Assembly: GCF_014645835.1 (NCBI RefSeq)
Contig: NZ_BMMM01000011.1
Location: 310,001 to 374,000, forward strand
Source of the DNA: Streptomyces albiflavescens
GTDB taxonomy: Bacteria > Actinomycetota > Actinomycetes > Streptomycetales > Streptomycetaceae
Length of the DNA stretch: 64,000 nt
Direction: 5' to 3'
Positions 1-8,146 of the stretch are shown one piece after another. The notes beneath the pieces were generated by a model. The model did no database searches. It worked only from the letters and a program-made list of their open reading frames with translations, and was not told where the DNA came from. The translations under genes and the position numbers were made by a program. The first letter of the stretch is position 1. The number at the start of each line of letters is the position of its first letter.

Positions 1-1
1 C

Positions 2-1318
2 ATCAGCAAGGCGGTGTCCGCCGCCATCGCGGCGGATCAGTACCGGGCGGTCACCGCCGGGTTCGCCGCGCAGCGCGAGCTGACCAAGCGGGCGCTGAAC
101 GACGGACCCGAGGGGCTGCTCGCCGCGCTCGCCGGGCAGGTCGACGGATGGGCGGCGCTGTACGACGCGTCCGGTGAGGTCGTCGCCTCCGCGCCCGAGT
201 GGGCGGGGCGCCGGGCCGCGCGGCTCACGCCCGACGTGGAGCGGCTGCGGGAGCGGCCCGCGCCGGCCAGCTCCGTCGTCGGTGGCGAAGGCCGGGAGGA
301 CCGAGTGGAACTGCACTCCCTCGGCGCCGGGCGGCGGCCGCGGGCCGCGCTCGCCGTGGGGACGGCGGCCGCGCTCGGGACCGCCGAGCGGTACGCCGTG
401 CACTCGGCGATCGCCCTGCTGACGCTCACCACGGAACGGTCGCGGTCGCTGCACGCGGCCGAGCAGCGGATCGGAGCGGCCGTGCTGCGCATGCTGCTCG
501 CGGGCCAGCCCGACCACGCCCGGGCCGTCGCCGGGGACCTGTACGGCGCGCTGCTCGACGCGCCCTTCCGGCTGATCCTCGCCGAGTCGGCGTCCGCGTC
601 GGCCGCGCGGGCCCATGCGGACGGTCACGCGCGCGTGACCGCGACGGCGCCCTCGGCCGCCACCGTCGCCGTGCCCGAGACCAACGGCGACCCGCTCGGC
701 GGGCTGGCCGAGGTCGTGGAGTCCGCGGCCGCCCGCTCCGGTGAGTCCGTGCTCGTCGTGCCCGACGGGGAGCGGCTCGTCGTGCTCGCGGTGGACGGGG
801 GTGCGGCGGTCGCCGCGTGCGGGGAGTACGCGGCCGCGCTGGAGGCCGCACGGGCCGCCGTGCGGGAACAGCCCGCCGGGGACGAGGCCGAACTGGTCGT
901 CGGGCTGTCGGCGCCCGCCGGGCCGATCGCGGCGGGCGCCGCCTACAAGCAGGCCGAGCAGGCGTTGTCCGTGGCGCGGCGGCGCGGGCGGTTCCTCGTG
1001 GAGCACGAGGAGCTGGCCGCCGGGTCTGTGCTGCCGTTGCTGGCGGATGACGCGGTCCGGGCGTTCGCGGACGGGTTGCTGCGGGCGTTGCACGAGCACG
1101 ACGCGACCGGGCGGGGGGATCTGGTGGCCTCGCTGCGGGCGTGGTTGTCGCGGCATGGGCAGTGGGATGCGGCGGCTGCGGATCTGGGTGTCCACCGGCA
1201 CACGTTGCGGTACCGCATGCGGCGGGTCGAGGAGATCCTTGGACGGTCGCTGGATGATCCGGATGTGCGGATGGAGCTTTGGCTGGCGTTGAAGGCCACG
1301 GCGGGGACGGGGGAGTAG
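2..1318 (+). CDS. PucR-family transcriptional regulator (5' end cut off by window)
   Basis: The reading frame is open from base 2, so the true start lies upstream and the N-terminus is missing. A GTG at 14 is in frame but has no visible ribosome site. The C-terminal ~60 residues form the PucR helix-turn-helix, with LGVHRHTLRYRMRRVEEILG followed by a conserved tail ending in ELWLALKA. The middle is the variable GGDEF-like region of PucR/CdaR activators. The 288-bp gap to the co-directional aldehyde dehydrogenase suggests it controls that gene, as GabR/PucR-type regulators do in amine or purine catabolism. The inducer is unknown. The family call is firm; the target is inferred from position only. 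Confidence 0.88.
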   Translation: MSKAVSAAIAADQYRAVTAGFAAQRELTKRALNDGPEGLLAALAGQVDGWAALYDASGEVVASAPEWAGRRAARLTPDVERLRERPAPASSVVGGEGREDRVELHSLGAGRRPRAALAVGTAAALGTAERYAVHSAIALLTLTTERSRSLHAAEQRIGAAVLRMLLAGQPDHARAVAGDLYGALLDAPFRLILAESASASAARAHADGHARVTATAPSAATVAVPETNGDPLGGLAEVVESAAARSGESVLVVPDGERLVVLAVDGGAAVAACGEYAAALEAARAAVREQPAGDEAELVVGLSAPAGPIAAGAAYKQAEQALSVARRRGRFLVEHEELAAGSVLPLLADDAVRAFADGLLRALHEHDATGRGDLVASLRAWLSRHGQWDAAAADLGVHRHTLRYRMRRVEEILGRSLDDPDVRMELWLALKATAGTGE

Positions 1319-1320
1319 GC

Positions 1321-1445
1321 GGGTTTTTCGCCCCCTCCGCCCCTGCCCGTCCCGTACCTGGGGCTGCGCCCCAGACCCCCCAGGGTTGTCTCTTGAGTGC
1401 GGGTGCGTGGGGGCTTGTCGCGCAGTTCCCCGCGCCCCTGACGGG
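1321..1445. repeat. Streptomyces intergenic repeat segments
   Basis: Two motifs recur elsewhere in the window. A TTTCGCCCCCTCCGCCCCT-type segment (about 1325-1343) is echoed on the minus strand at about 27219-27240 and, shortened, on the plus strand at about 37187-37202. A GTCGCGCAGTTCCCCGCG segment (1417-1434) is repeated at 10311-10328. I recognise these as sequences that recur between genes in many Streptomyces; copy number in this genome cannot be counted here. Confidence 0.6.
1358..1374 (+). terminator. Short GC hairpin within a repeated intergenic stretch after the PucR gene
   Basis: CTGGGGC and GCCCCAG pair around a TGC loop. It sits in the 288-bp gap 1319-1606, which otherwise holds two pieces of common Streptomyces intergenic repeat (around 1321-1350 and 1407-1445) and the presumed aldehyde dehydrogenase promoter. 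Terminator function is likely but weakly supported because no T-tract follows. Confidence 0.4.
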
Positions 1446-1606
1446 GCCGGGAGCCACGAGGGGGCGTCGGGGTACCGTGCCAAAGCGGCGTACCCCCCGC
1501 CCCGACTGCTACGACTCGGACAAACGACCCTTCGCCGCCCCGGCCCTACCGTGGAACACGAAAACCCAGAACAACACCCCCAACGCGGAAGGGCCGGGAC
1601 TCGCAC

Positions 1607-3052
1607 ATGACTTCCACCCACGCTTTCTGGCTCGCCGGCCGCCAGGCCACCGGTGAGACCACCTTCGACGTCACCTCCCCGTGGGACGGCCGGGTCGTCG
1701 GCAAGGTCAGTGTGCCGACCGAGGCGCAGGTCGAGGAGGCCGTGGCCGCCGCGTACGCGGTGCAGGACGAGTTTGCCGCCACCCCGGCCCACGTACGGGC
1801 CGCCGCCCTCGACCACGTGTCGCGCCGCCTCGTCGAGCGCACCGAGGAGATCGCGCAGCTCATCTCCGCCGAGAACGGCAAGCCGATCAAGTGGGCCCGC
1901 GGCGAGGTCGGCCGTGCGGTGTCCGTGTTCCGGTTCGCCGCCGAGGAAGCCCGCCGCTTCAACGGGGGCGAGGCGCAGCGCCTGGACACCGACCTGGGTG
2001 GTCAGGGGCGGCTCGCGCTGACCCGCCGGTTCCCCAAGGGTGTCGTGCTGGGCATCGCGCCGTTCAACTTCCCGCTGAACCTGTGCGCCCACAAGATCGC
2101 CCCGGCCATCGCCGCCGGCGCGCCGATCATCCTGAAGCCCGCGCCCGCGACCCCGCTGTCCGGCCTCATCATCGGCGACCTGCTCGCCGAGACGGAGCTG
2201 CCCGCCGGTTCGTGGAGCATCCTGCCCGTCTCCAACGAGCAGATGCCCGCCCTGGTCCAGGACGAGCGGCTGCCCGTCATCTCCTTCACCGGGTCCGAGA
2301 AGGTCGGTTACGCGATCATGGACTCGGTGCCGCGCAAGCACTGCACCCTGGAGCTGGGCGGCAACGGCGCGGCCGTCGTGCTCGCCGACTGGGCGAGCGA
2401 CGAGGACCTGGACTGGGCCGCCACCCGCATCGCGACCTTCTCCAACTACCAGGGCGGCCAGTCCTGCATCTCCGTGCAGCGCGTGATCGCCGACGCGTCC
2501 GTGTACGAGCGGCTGCTGCCCCGTATCGTCGCCGCCGTCGAGGCCCAGGTCACCGGTGACCCGTCCGACGACAGGACGGACGTCGGCCCGCTGGTCAGCG
2601 AGGACGCCGCCAAGCGCGTGGAGACCTGGGTCGACGAGGCCGTCGGGGCCGGTGCCACGCTCCTCGCCGGTGGCAAGCGCGACGGCGCCTCCTACGCGCC
2701 GACCGTCCTCGCCGACGTGCCCGCCGACGTGACCATCTCCTGCGAGGAGGTCTTCGGACCCGTGCTCACCGTGCAGAAGGTGGAGGGGGAGGCCGCCGCC
2801 TTCGCCGCCGCCAACGACTCCAAGTACGGGCTCCAGGCCGGTGTGTTCACGCACGACCTGCAGACCGCCTTCCGCGCCCACCGTGCGCTGGAGGTCGGCG
2901 GCGTCGTGGTCGGTGACGTGCCGTCCTACCGCGCCGACCAGATGCCCTACGGCGGTGTGAAGCAGTCCGGCGTCGGCCGCGAGGGCGTGAAGTTCGCGAT
3001 GGACGACTACACCTACGAGCGGGTGCTGGTGCTGACGGGCCTCGCCCTCTGA
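1607..3052 (+). CDS. NAD(P)-dependent aldehyde dehydrogenase (GabD-like)
   Basis: 481 residues, the normal length for the ALDH superfamily. It oxidises an aldehyde to the acid with NAD(P)+. Visible motifs are the cofactor segment GIAPFNFPLN, FTGSEKVGY, the glutamate motif LELGGNG, and the active-site cysteine in QGGQSCISVQR. The C-terminal MPYGGVKQSGVGREG is typical of succinate-semialdehyde or lactaldehyde-type enzymes. The ATG has a GGAAGGG about 13 bp upstream, slightly far. The upstream PucR regulator suggests a role in amine or GABA-like catabolism, but the substrate cannot be read from sequence. A strong hairpin follows at 3068-3112. Confidence 0.9.
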   Translation: MTSTHAFWLAGRQATGETTFDVTSPWDGRVVGKVSVPTEAQVEEAVAAAYAVQDEFAATPAHVRAAALDHVSRRLVERTEEIAQLISAENGKPIKWARGEVGRAVSVFRFAAEEARRFNGGEAQRLDTDLGGQGRLALTRRFPKGVVLGIAPFNFPLNLCAHKIAPAIAAGAPIILKPAPATPLSGLIIGDLLAETELPAGSWSILPVSNEQMPALVQDERLPVISFTGSEKVGYAIMDSVPRKHCTLELGGNGAAVVLADWASDEDLDWAATRIATFSNYQGGQSCISVQRVIADASVYERLLPRIVAAVEAQVTGDPSDDRTDVGPLVSEDAAKRVETWVDEAVGAGATLLAGGKRDGASYAPTVLADVPADVTISCEEVFGPVLTVQKVEGEAAAFAAANDSKYGLQAGVFTHDLQTAFRAHRALEVGGVVVGDVPSYRADQMPYGGVKQSGVGREGVKFAMDDYTYERVLVLTGLAL

Positions 3053-3067
3053 CCGGACCCCACGACG

Positions 3068-3112
3068 AGCCGACGGCCGGAGCCCGCTGTGCGGGGGCTC
3101 CGGCCGTCGGCT
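3068..3112 (+). terminator. Terminator hairpin after the aldehyde dehydrogenase
   Basis: An 18-19-bp stem (left arm 3068-3085, right arm 3094-3112, core CGACGGCCGGAGCCC) starts 16 bp past the stop codon. The long GC stem without a T-tract is usual for Streptomyces terminators. Confidence 0.75.
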
Positions 3113-3141
3113 TGTGAGGAATCGACGACAGACCTAGCTAA

Positions 3142-3156
3142 CGACAATCATTTTCA
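3142..3156. promoter_or_regulatory. Zur/Fur-type metal-regulator box (candidate)
   Basis: Read on the minus strand the 15-mer is TGAAAATGATTGTCG, close to the TGAAAATGATTATCA-type boxes bound by actinobacterial Zur. It stands in the AT-richest part of the aldehyde dehydrogenase-GH3 gap, between two terminators, with no gene start nearby that it could obviously control. The call rests on motif resemblance only. Confidence 0.35.
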
Positions 3157-3173
3157 TGAACTCTCCGGATGAA

Positions 3174-3209
3174 GGGGCCCGGCACCGATGCCTTCCGGTG
3201 CCGGGCCCC
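3174..3209 (-). terminator. Terminator hairpin after the GH3 gene
   Basis: A perfect 14-bp stem, GGGGCCCGGCACCG (3174-3187) with its complement at 3196-3209, around an 8-nt loop. It lies just beyond the GH3 stop codon on the minus strand. Confidence 0.75.
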
Positions 3210-3230
3210 TGTGTCAGCCCCTCCGGACCC

Positions 3231-6080
3231 TCAACCGGAGAAGCCGACGCGCGCGAGCCGCAACGGGCCGCGCAGCCTGATGTGTACGTCGTGCACACCG
3301 GCGGCGGCGATCTCGGCGCCGAGGGTGGTGTAGTCGTACGGTCCCTTGGTCGCGCCCAGGGTCAGTACGGCGTTCGACGGGCCCCCGTCCAGGGAGAGTT
3401 CCACGCTGCCCTCGCCCGCCGCGTCGACGGTGACCGACGTGACGCCGCCGTCGCCGAAGTCGCAGTGCCGGAAGACGAGTTCGCCCGCCCCGCCGTCCAC
3501 CGGTGTCACCGCGTCGCCCGTCACCTTCGTACGGTCGACGATGGCGATGTTCCGGTGCTCGTCGAAGTCGGCGGCCCCCAGGTCGCGTTCGCGGACGGGG
3601 CGAGGTGCGCCGGGCTCGCCGTCGAGTTCGACCGTCGTACGCAGCCGGACGTCCTCGCTGGATGCCCCGACGAGCATCTCGTACGCGCCCGGCTCCAGGC
3701 GCGGGCGGCCGAGCGCCACATCCCAGAACTCGAAGGCGGAGAGCGGGACTTCGAAGCTGAGGTCCGTCGACGCGCCGGGGGCGAGATGGACGCGGCGGTG
3801 CGCCGCCAGTTCGCGCCGGGGGCGCGGCACGGACGGGGCGACGGCGCGCGTGTAGAGCTGGGCGACTTCGTCGGCGGCCACGTCGCCGGTGTTGGTGACG
3901 GTGAAGGAGACGGCCAACCCTCCCACGCGCTGCCGGACTTGAAGATCCGTGTAGACGAACGGCGCGTACGACAGCCCGTGTCCGAACGGGAACAGGGGCG
4001 TGCCCTCGAAGTACAGATACGTCTGGCGGCCACCGATGACGTCGTAGTCGAGAAGACCGGGCAGGTCGTCGTCCGAGGCGTACCAGGTCTGCGGGAGCCG
4101 GCCCGCGGGGGAGACGTCGCCGGCGAGCACGCGGGCCAGGGCGGTGCCCGCCGCCTGGCCGCCGTGAGCCGTCCAGAGGACGGCCCGGAGGCCGGCCGGG
4201 TCCACCGCGTAGGGGTACGCGGAAACAAGGGCGAGCGCCGTGTTCGGGTTCGCGGCGCGGGCGGCGCGCAGCAGGCGCTCCTGGTGCCCGGGCAGGCGCA
4301 GCGTCGTACGGTCCTCCGTCTCGCGGCCGTTGATGTGCGGGTCGTTGCCCGCGACGACGAGGACGACGTCGGCGGCCGCCGCCACGCGGGCCACCGCGTC
4401 CTCGCCGCGCTCGGTGAACTCCAGCTCGAAGATTTCGGGGTTCTCGGCGGCAACCTTCACGCCGTCGGCGGCGACGGAGACGTAACCACCCGTCCCCAGA
4501 TGCTTCAGGAGGTGACCGTTCTCGTGGGTGCCGGAGACCTCCTCGATGCGGAATGTCTCCTGGACGACCCAGCCGCCGGGCTGATCGGCGGAGGCGCGAA
4601 GACAGCCGTCCTCGGCGACCGAGAGGTAGCGGCCGTCGGGGGCGCGCAGCGTCAGCACGCCCTGGCCCCAGTCGATCAGGGCGAGCTCGGTGCCGGTGGC
4701 GTCGGCGGTCAGCGGGGGCAGGTCGGTGCGGCCCGCGAGGAGCGCCGGGTCCAGCGCGCCCTCGGCGCCGCGCACCTCGTCGGCCGCGTCGTCGACGGCG
4801 GGCACCGACAGATACGTACCGCGGGAGGTCCTGAGGCGGACCCGGTCCACGCCCTCGGCGAAGTCCACGCGCTCGGCGCCGAAGCGCTCGTACAGGCCCT
4901 CCAGGGGCGTCGAGCGGTGGATGAGCGTGCCGCTGTACCAGTCGAGCTTGCACTCGTCGGCGAGGAGGCCGACGACGGCGACGCGGACGTCGGGGCCCAG
5001 CGGCAGCAGCCCGTCGTTCTTGAGGAGCACGATCGCCTGCTCGGCCGCCTCCTGGGCGAGGGCGCGGTGGGCCGGGGTGTCGAAGTCCAGGGTGTCGGCG
5101 TGCGGGTCGGACTGCGGGTCGAACTCGCCCAGTCGGAAGCGGATCGCCAGCTGGCGGCGGACCGCCGCCTCGATGTCGGCCTCGCTCAACAGGCCCTGGA
5201 CCAGCGCCCCCTGGACCCGTTCGACGATCTTCGAACTGTCCGTGCCGTGGTCGGTGAAGCTGTCGACCCCGGCGAGGACCGCGGCCGCGGTCGCCTTCTC
5301 GTGGGTGTCGAAGTAGTGCTCGGAGTCGACCAGGTTGGAGGGCGCGCCGGCGTCCGAGCAGACGAGGAGGTCCTGGTCCGTCCAGGCGCGCAGGTGCTCG
5401 CGCAGATACGGCGAGACGTGGTTGGGCCGGCCGTTGACCAGGTTGTACGCCGGCATCACACCGGCCACCGCGCCCGCCTCGACCGTCTCGCGGAAGGCGC
5501 GCAGGTCGTACTCGTGCAGGACGCGCGGCCGGACCGAGGAGGACGTGGTGTCGCGGTCCGTCTCGTTGTTGTGCGCGAGCCAGTGCTTGAGGACGGGCGC
5601 GGTGCGCCAGTAGTCCGGGTGGTCGCCGCGCAGACCCCGCGTGTACGCGGTGGCGATGGCGGAGGTGAGCTTCGGGTCCTCCGAGTAGCCCTCCTCGTTG
5701 CGCCCCCAGAGGGGGTGGCGGAGGAGATTGACCGTGGGCGACCAGACGTTGAGGCCGACGCGGTCGTCGCGGGAGCGCATGGCGCGGGTCTCGGCCGACA
5801 CCGCTTCGCCGATCCGGCGTACCAGGTCGTCGTTCCAGGTCGCGCCCAGGCCCACGGCCTGCGGGAACACAGTCGCCGGGCCCATCCAGGCCACACCGTG
5901 CAACGCCTCCTGCCCGGTGCGGAAGGCCCCGACGCCGAGCCGCTCGACGGCGGGCGCGAACTGGTGCAGGAACGCGATCCGTTCGTCGAGTGTGAGCCGT
6001 GCCAGCAGGTCGTCGATGCGCTTCGCGAACGGCAGTCGCGGATCGCGGAAAGGCGGCGTAGGCAGCGTTTGTGCGGTCAC
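3231..6080 (-). CDS. Intracellular GH3 beta-glucosidase with inserted beta-trefoil-like domain and C-terminal CBM6-like module
   Basis: The GTG at 6080 is chosen because AAAGGGATC lies just upstream; a longer frame back to an ATG at 6137 would run through the operator. The product is 949 residues with no signal peptide. The GH3 N-domain has the catalytic aspartate in VCSDAGA (about D243), followed by KHWLAHNNE and the GH3 C-domain. Residues about 415-550 are inserted and carry beta-trefoil/fascin-like repeats (GTYLSV, GRYLSVAEDG, GGYVSVAADG). A fibronectin-III-like domain follows (FGHGLSYAPF onwards), and about 840-949 look like CBM6. It probably releases glucose from imported oligosaccharides. 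It is divergent from the importer operon and has its own operator at 6117-6130. Confidence 0.88.
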   Translation of the reverse strand: MTAQTLPTPPFRDPRLPFAKRIDDLLARLTLDERIAFLHQFAPAVERLGVGAFRTGQEALHGVAWMGPATVFPQAVGLGATWNDDLVRRIGEAVSAETRAMRSRDDRVGLNVWSPTVNLLRHPLWGRNEEGYSEDPKLTSAIATAYTRGLRGDHPDYWRTAPVLKHWLAHNNETDRDTTSSSVRPRVLHEYDLRAFRETVEAGAVAGVMPAYNLVNGRPNHVSPYLREHLRAWTDQDLLVCSDAGAPSNLVDSEHYFDTHEKATAAAVLAGVDSFTDHGTDSSKIVERVQGALVQGLLSEADIEAAVRRQLAIRFRLGEFDPQSDPHADTLDFDTPAHRALAQEAAEQAIVLLKNDGLLPLGPDVRVAVVGLLADECKLDWYSGTLIHRSTPLEGLYERFGAERVDFAEGVDRVRLRTSRGTYLSVPAVDDAADEVRGAEGALDPALLAGRTDLPPLTADATGTELALIDWGQGVLTLRAPDGRYLSVAEDGCLRASADQPGGWVVQETFRIEEVSGTHENGHLLKHLGTGGYVSVAADGVKVAAENPEIFELEFTERGEDAVARVAAAADVVLVVAGNDPHINGRETEDRTTLRLPGHQERLLRAARAANPNTALALVSAYPYAVDPAGLRAVLWTAHGGQAAGTALARVLAGDVSPAGRLPQTWYASDDDLPGLLDYDVIGGRQTYLYFEGTPLFPFGHGLSYAPFVYTDLQVRQRVGGLAVSFTVTNTGDVAADEVAQLYTRAVAPSVPRPRRELAAHRRVHLAPGASTDLSFEVPLSAFEFWDVALGRPRLEPGAYEMLVGASSEDVRLRTTVELDGEPGAPRPVRERDLGAADFDEHRNIAIVDRTKVTGDAVTPVDGGAGELVFRHCDFGDGGVTSVTVDAAGEGSVELSLDGGPSNAVLTLGATKGPYDYTTLGAEIAAAGVHDVHIRLRGPLRLARVGFSG

Positions 6081-6116
6081 GTGGTGATCCCTTTGCGATG
6101 GAGCGACGGGGCGCCT

Positions 6117-6130
6117 TCGAAGCGCTTCGA
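6117..6130. promoter_or_regulatory. LacI-family operator in front of GH3
   Basis: A perfect 14-bp palindrome, TCGAAGCGCTTCGA. It sits directly downstream of the candidate -10 of the GH3 promoter, overlapping the expected transcription start, as for a repressor site. The same core occurs at 6299, 21103 and 21193, the last two flanking the LacI-type gene. Confidence 0.85.
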
Positions 6131-6159
6131 TGCTCATTCGACCGAGGGGTGGGTGTCAA
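6131..6159 (-). promoter_or_regulatory. Candidate promoter of GH3
   Basis: On the minus strand a consensus -35 TTGACA (6159-6154) is followed after 17 bp by TGAGCA (6136-6131) and then immediately by the operator. The -35 is perfect; the -10 is weak. Confidence 0.5.
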
Positions 6160-6259
6160 GACATCCCGGAGCAACAAGTCGGCTTCCTCACCGTAATTTC
6201 AAGTGCCAGACGGAGCAGCTCTGTTACGCGACACCTCCGAGGAATCTTGGAATCGACTC

Positions 6260-6288
6260 TTGTGCACCCCCATGTGTTCACTTAACCT
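6260..6288 (+). promoter_or_regulatory. Candidate promoter of the importer/hydrolase operon
   Basis: TTGTGC (6260-6265), a 17-bp spacer and TAACCT (6283-6288) precede the operator at 6299-6312 by ten bases. With the divergent GH3 promoter and both operators, this accounts for the 363-bp gene-free stretch 6081-6443. The hexamers are moderate matches, so this is inference supported by operator placement. Confidence 0.4.
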
Positions 6289-6298
6289 CGCAGCAACA

Positions 6299-6312
6299 TC
6301 GAAGCGCTTCGA
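6299..6312. promoter_or_regulatory. LacI-family operator in front of the importer operon
   Basis: The palindrome TCGAAGCGCTTCGA is identical to the GH3 operator and lies at the expected start of transcription, 131 bp before the binding-protein start codon. It is probably the single control point for the 6444-17698 gene string. Confidence 0.85.
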
Positions 6313-6443
6313 CTGACGGACTGCCCTCTCCGAGGGCGCAATCCCCCGAGGACCGCTTCAGCTCAGCCAGTTCCACTCAAGACACCGCAGCCGACGGCTC
6401 CCCCCGCCGGGTGTCCTGCTGTGCGCCATGAAGGGTTGACGCA

Positions 6444-8120
6444 ATGACGCCGAACTCCGCCACCTCCGCTCCCAGCCGGAGAAGCTTCCTCGCCTCCACG
6501 GCGGTCGCCGCCGCGGTCGCCGGAGGGATGCCGCTGCTCGCCGCCTGCGGCGGCGGGAACGACGGCAGCAAGGACGGCACCACCTCCGGGAAGGACGCGC
6601 AGAAGATCCTTCCGACCTTCGTGGCGTCGAGCGTCGTCACGCCCGACATTGCGTCGAAGAACGGATCGGCGGCGGGGTTCACCCAGGCGATCGACCTCGA
6701 CGCGCTGAAGACGTCCGTGCCGAAGAAGCTGGGCAGCGGCAGCGACCTCAAGATCATGTCGCCGTTCTGGGGCAGCCCGCCGGCCAACGACAACGCGTAC
6801 TACACCGCCATGAACGAGGCCATCGGCGTCAAGGTGACCTGGCAGAACCAGGACGGCAACACCTATGACGAGAAGCTGGGCGCGATCCTCGCCTCCAGTG
6901 ACATCCCGGACGTGGTGGTCGTCCCGGGCTGGAATCTGAACGGAAAGATACCCAGCGCCATCAACGCCAAGTTCGCGGACCTCGGCCCGTACCTGTCCGG
7001 CGACAAGGTCAAGGACTACCCGAACCTGGCGGCCGTACCGACCGACGCCTGGCAGCGCTCCATCTTCGGCGGCCAACTGCGCGCGATCCCGATGCCGGCC
7101 TCGTACGTCACGAACATCGCCCCCTTCTACCGCAAGGACATCTTCGCCAAGAAGGGCTACACCCTGCCCAAGACGCCCGACGAGTTCCTGGCGTGGGCGA
7201 AGGAGGCCACCGACGCCAAGGCGAAGGTGTGGGCCTGTGACGACCTCAAGTGGACGGCCTTCAATATCTGCGGTGTCCTCAACGGCAGTGACAAGGCGCT
7301 GTGGTGGGACCTGCGGGACGGCAAACTGGTCAACCGGATCGAGACCGACGAGTACCTCGAAGCCCTGGAGTGGACGCGCAAGCTGTACGCGGCCGGCGTC
7401 GTCCACCCCGACGCCAAGGCCGTCAAGGGCGACGCGTCCAACCGCTTCACCGCCGGCCAGTCCCTCGTCTTCAACGGCGACTTGTCCTACTGGTACGGCT
7501 CGACGGCCGAACAGCGCACTCAGAAGGCCGACTTCGAGATGGGCGCGTTCGACATCTTCGGCCCCGACGGCGGTGACCCCACGCTCTGGGCGACCCAGCC
7601 CGCCGGCATCTTCACCTTCGTCAGCAAGAAGGCGTCCAAGCAGCAGATCAAGGACTTCCTCGCGCTCGCCGACTACTGCGCCGCGCCGTACGGCACCAAG
7701 GAGTACATGCTCACGGTCTACGGCGTCGAGGGCACCGACTACACGCTGAAGAACGGCCTGCCCACCAAGACCACCAAGGGCACCAACGAGGTCAACGGCG
7801 CCTACGACTACACCGGGGACCCGGCCGCGTACCTCGCCCACCCCGACCTGCCCGAGATCGCCAAGCTCCAGGTCGAGTGGCAGCAGCGCATGGGGGCCTT
7901 CACCAAGAAGTCCTCCTTCTACGGGCTCACCATCACCGAACCCAACCGCTGGACCAACCTCGCCAACGACTTCGAGCAGCTCGAAGACGACATCGTGCGC
8001 GGTCGCAAGAAGATCAGCGACATGCAGCAGGCCGTCTCCGACTGGAAGAAGAAGGGCGGCGACGACCTGCGCGCCTGGTACAAGAAGCTGCTTGACGACA
8101 ACGGCTCCACGGCCAAGTGA
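6444..8120 (+). CDS. Sugar ABC transporter substrate-binding lipoprotein (LplA/YtcQ-like)
   Basis: 558 residues. A twin-arginine motif (R12-R13 in SRRSFLAS), a hydrophobic stretch and the lipobox LAAC (Cys35) show export and lipid anchoring outside the membrane. The mature part resembles the long (>500 residues) family-1 solute-binding proteins that partner LplB/YtcP-type permeases and bind oligosaccharides. AAGGG lies 8 bp before the ATG. It is the first gene of the operon behind the operator, and the locus suggests its ligand is a xyloglucan oligosaccharide. That ligand is inferred, not read from the sequence. Confidence 0.9.
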   Translation: MTPNSATSAPSRRSFLASTAVAAAVAGGMPLLAACGGGNDGSKDGTTSGKDAQKILPTFVASSVVTPDIASKNGSAAGFTQAIDLDALKTSVPKKLGSGSDLKIMSPFWGSPPANDNAYYTAMNEAIGVKVTWQNQDGNTYDEKLGAILASSDIPDVVVVPGWNLNGKIPSAINAKFADLGPYLSGDKVKDYPNLAAVPTDAWQRSIFGGQLRAIPMPASYVTNIAPFYRKDIFAKKGYTLPKTPDEFLAWAKEATDAKAKVWACDDLKWTAFNICGVLNGSDKALWWDLRDGKLVNRIETDEYLEALEWTRKLYAAGVVHPDAKAVKGDASNRFTAGQSLVFNGDLSYWYGSTAEQRTQKADFEMGAFDIFGPDGGDPTLWATQPAGIFTFVSKKASKQQIKDFLALADYCAAPYGTKEYMLTVYGVEGTDYTLKNGLPTKTTKGTNEVNGAYDYTGDPAAYLAHPDLPEIAKLQVEWQQRMGAFTKKSSFYGLTITEPNRWTNLANDFEQLEDDIVRGRKKISDMQQAVSDWKKKGGDDLRAWYKKLLDDNGSTAK

Positions 8121-8146
8121 CCCAGGGCTGAGGCAAGGAGAAGGCC

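Noticed and set aside
3156..3230. Short ATG frame just after the Zur-like box
   Set aside because: No ribosome site and it runs into the GH3 terminator.
3156..6431. A very long plus-strand open frame opposite GH3
   Set aside because: It is antisense to a clear GH3 gene, has no family motifs, and results from high GC at third positions. Similar antisense frames at 14511-16148, 32260-32952 and 56089-58860 were dropped for the same reason.
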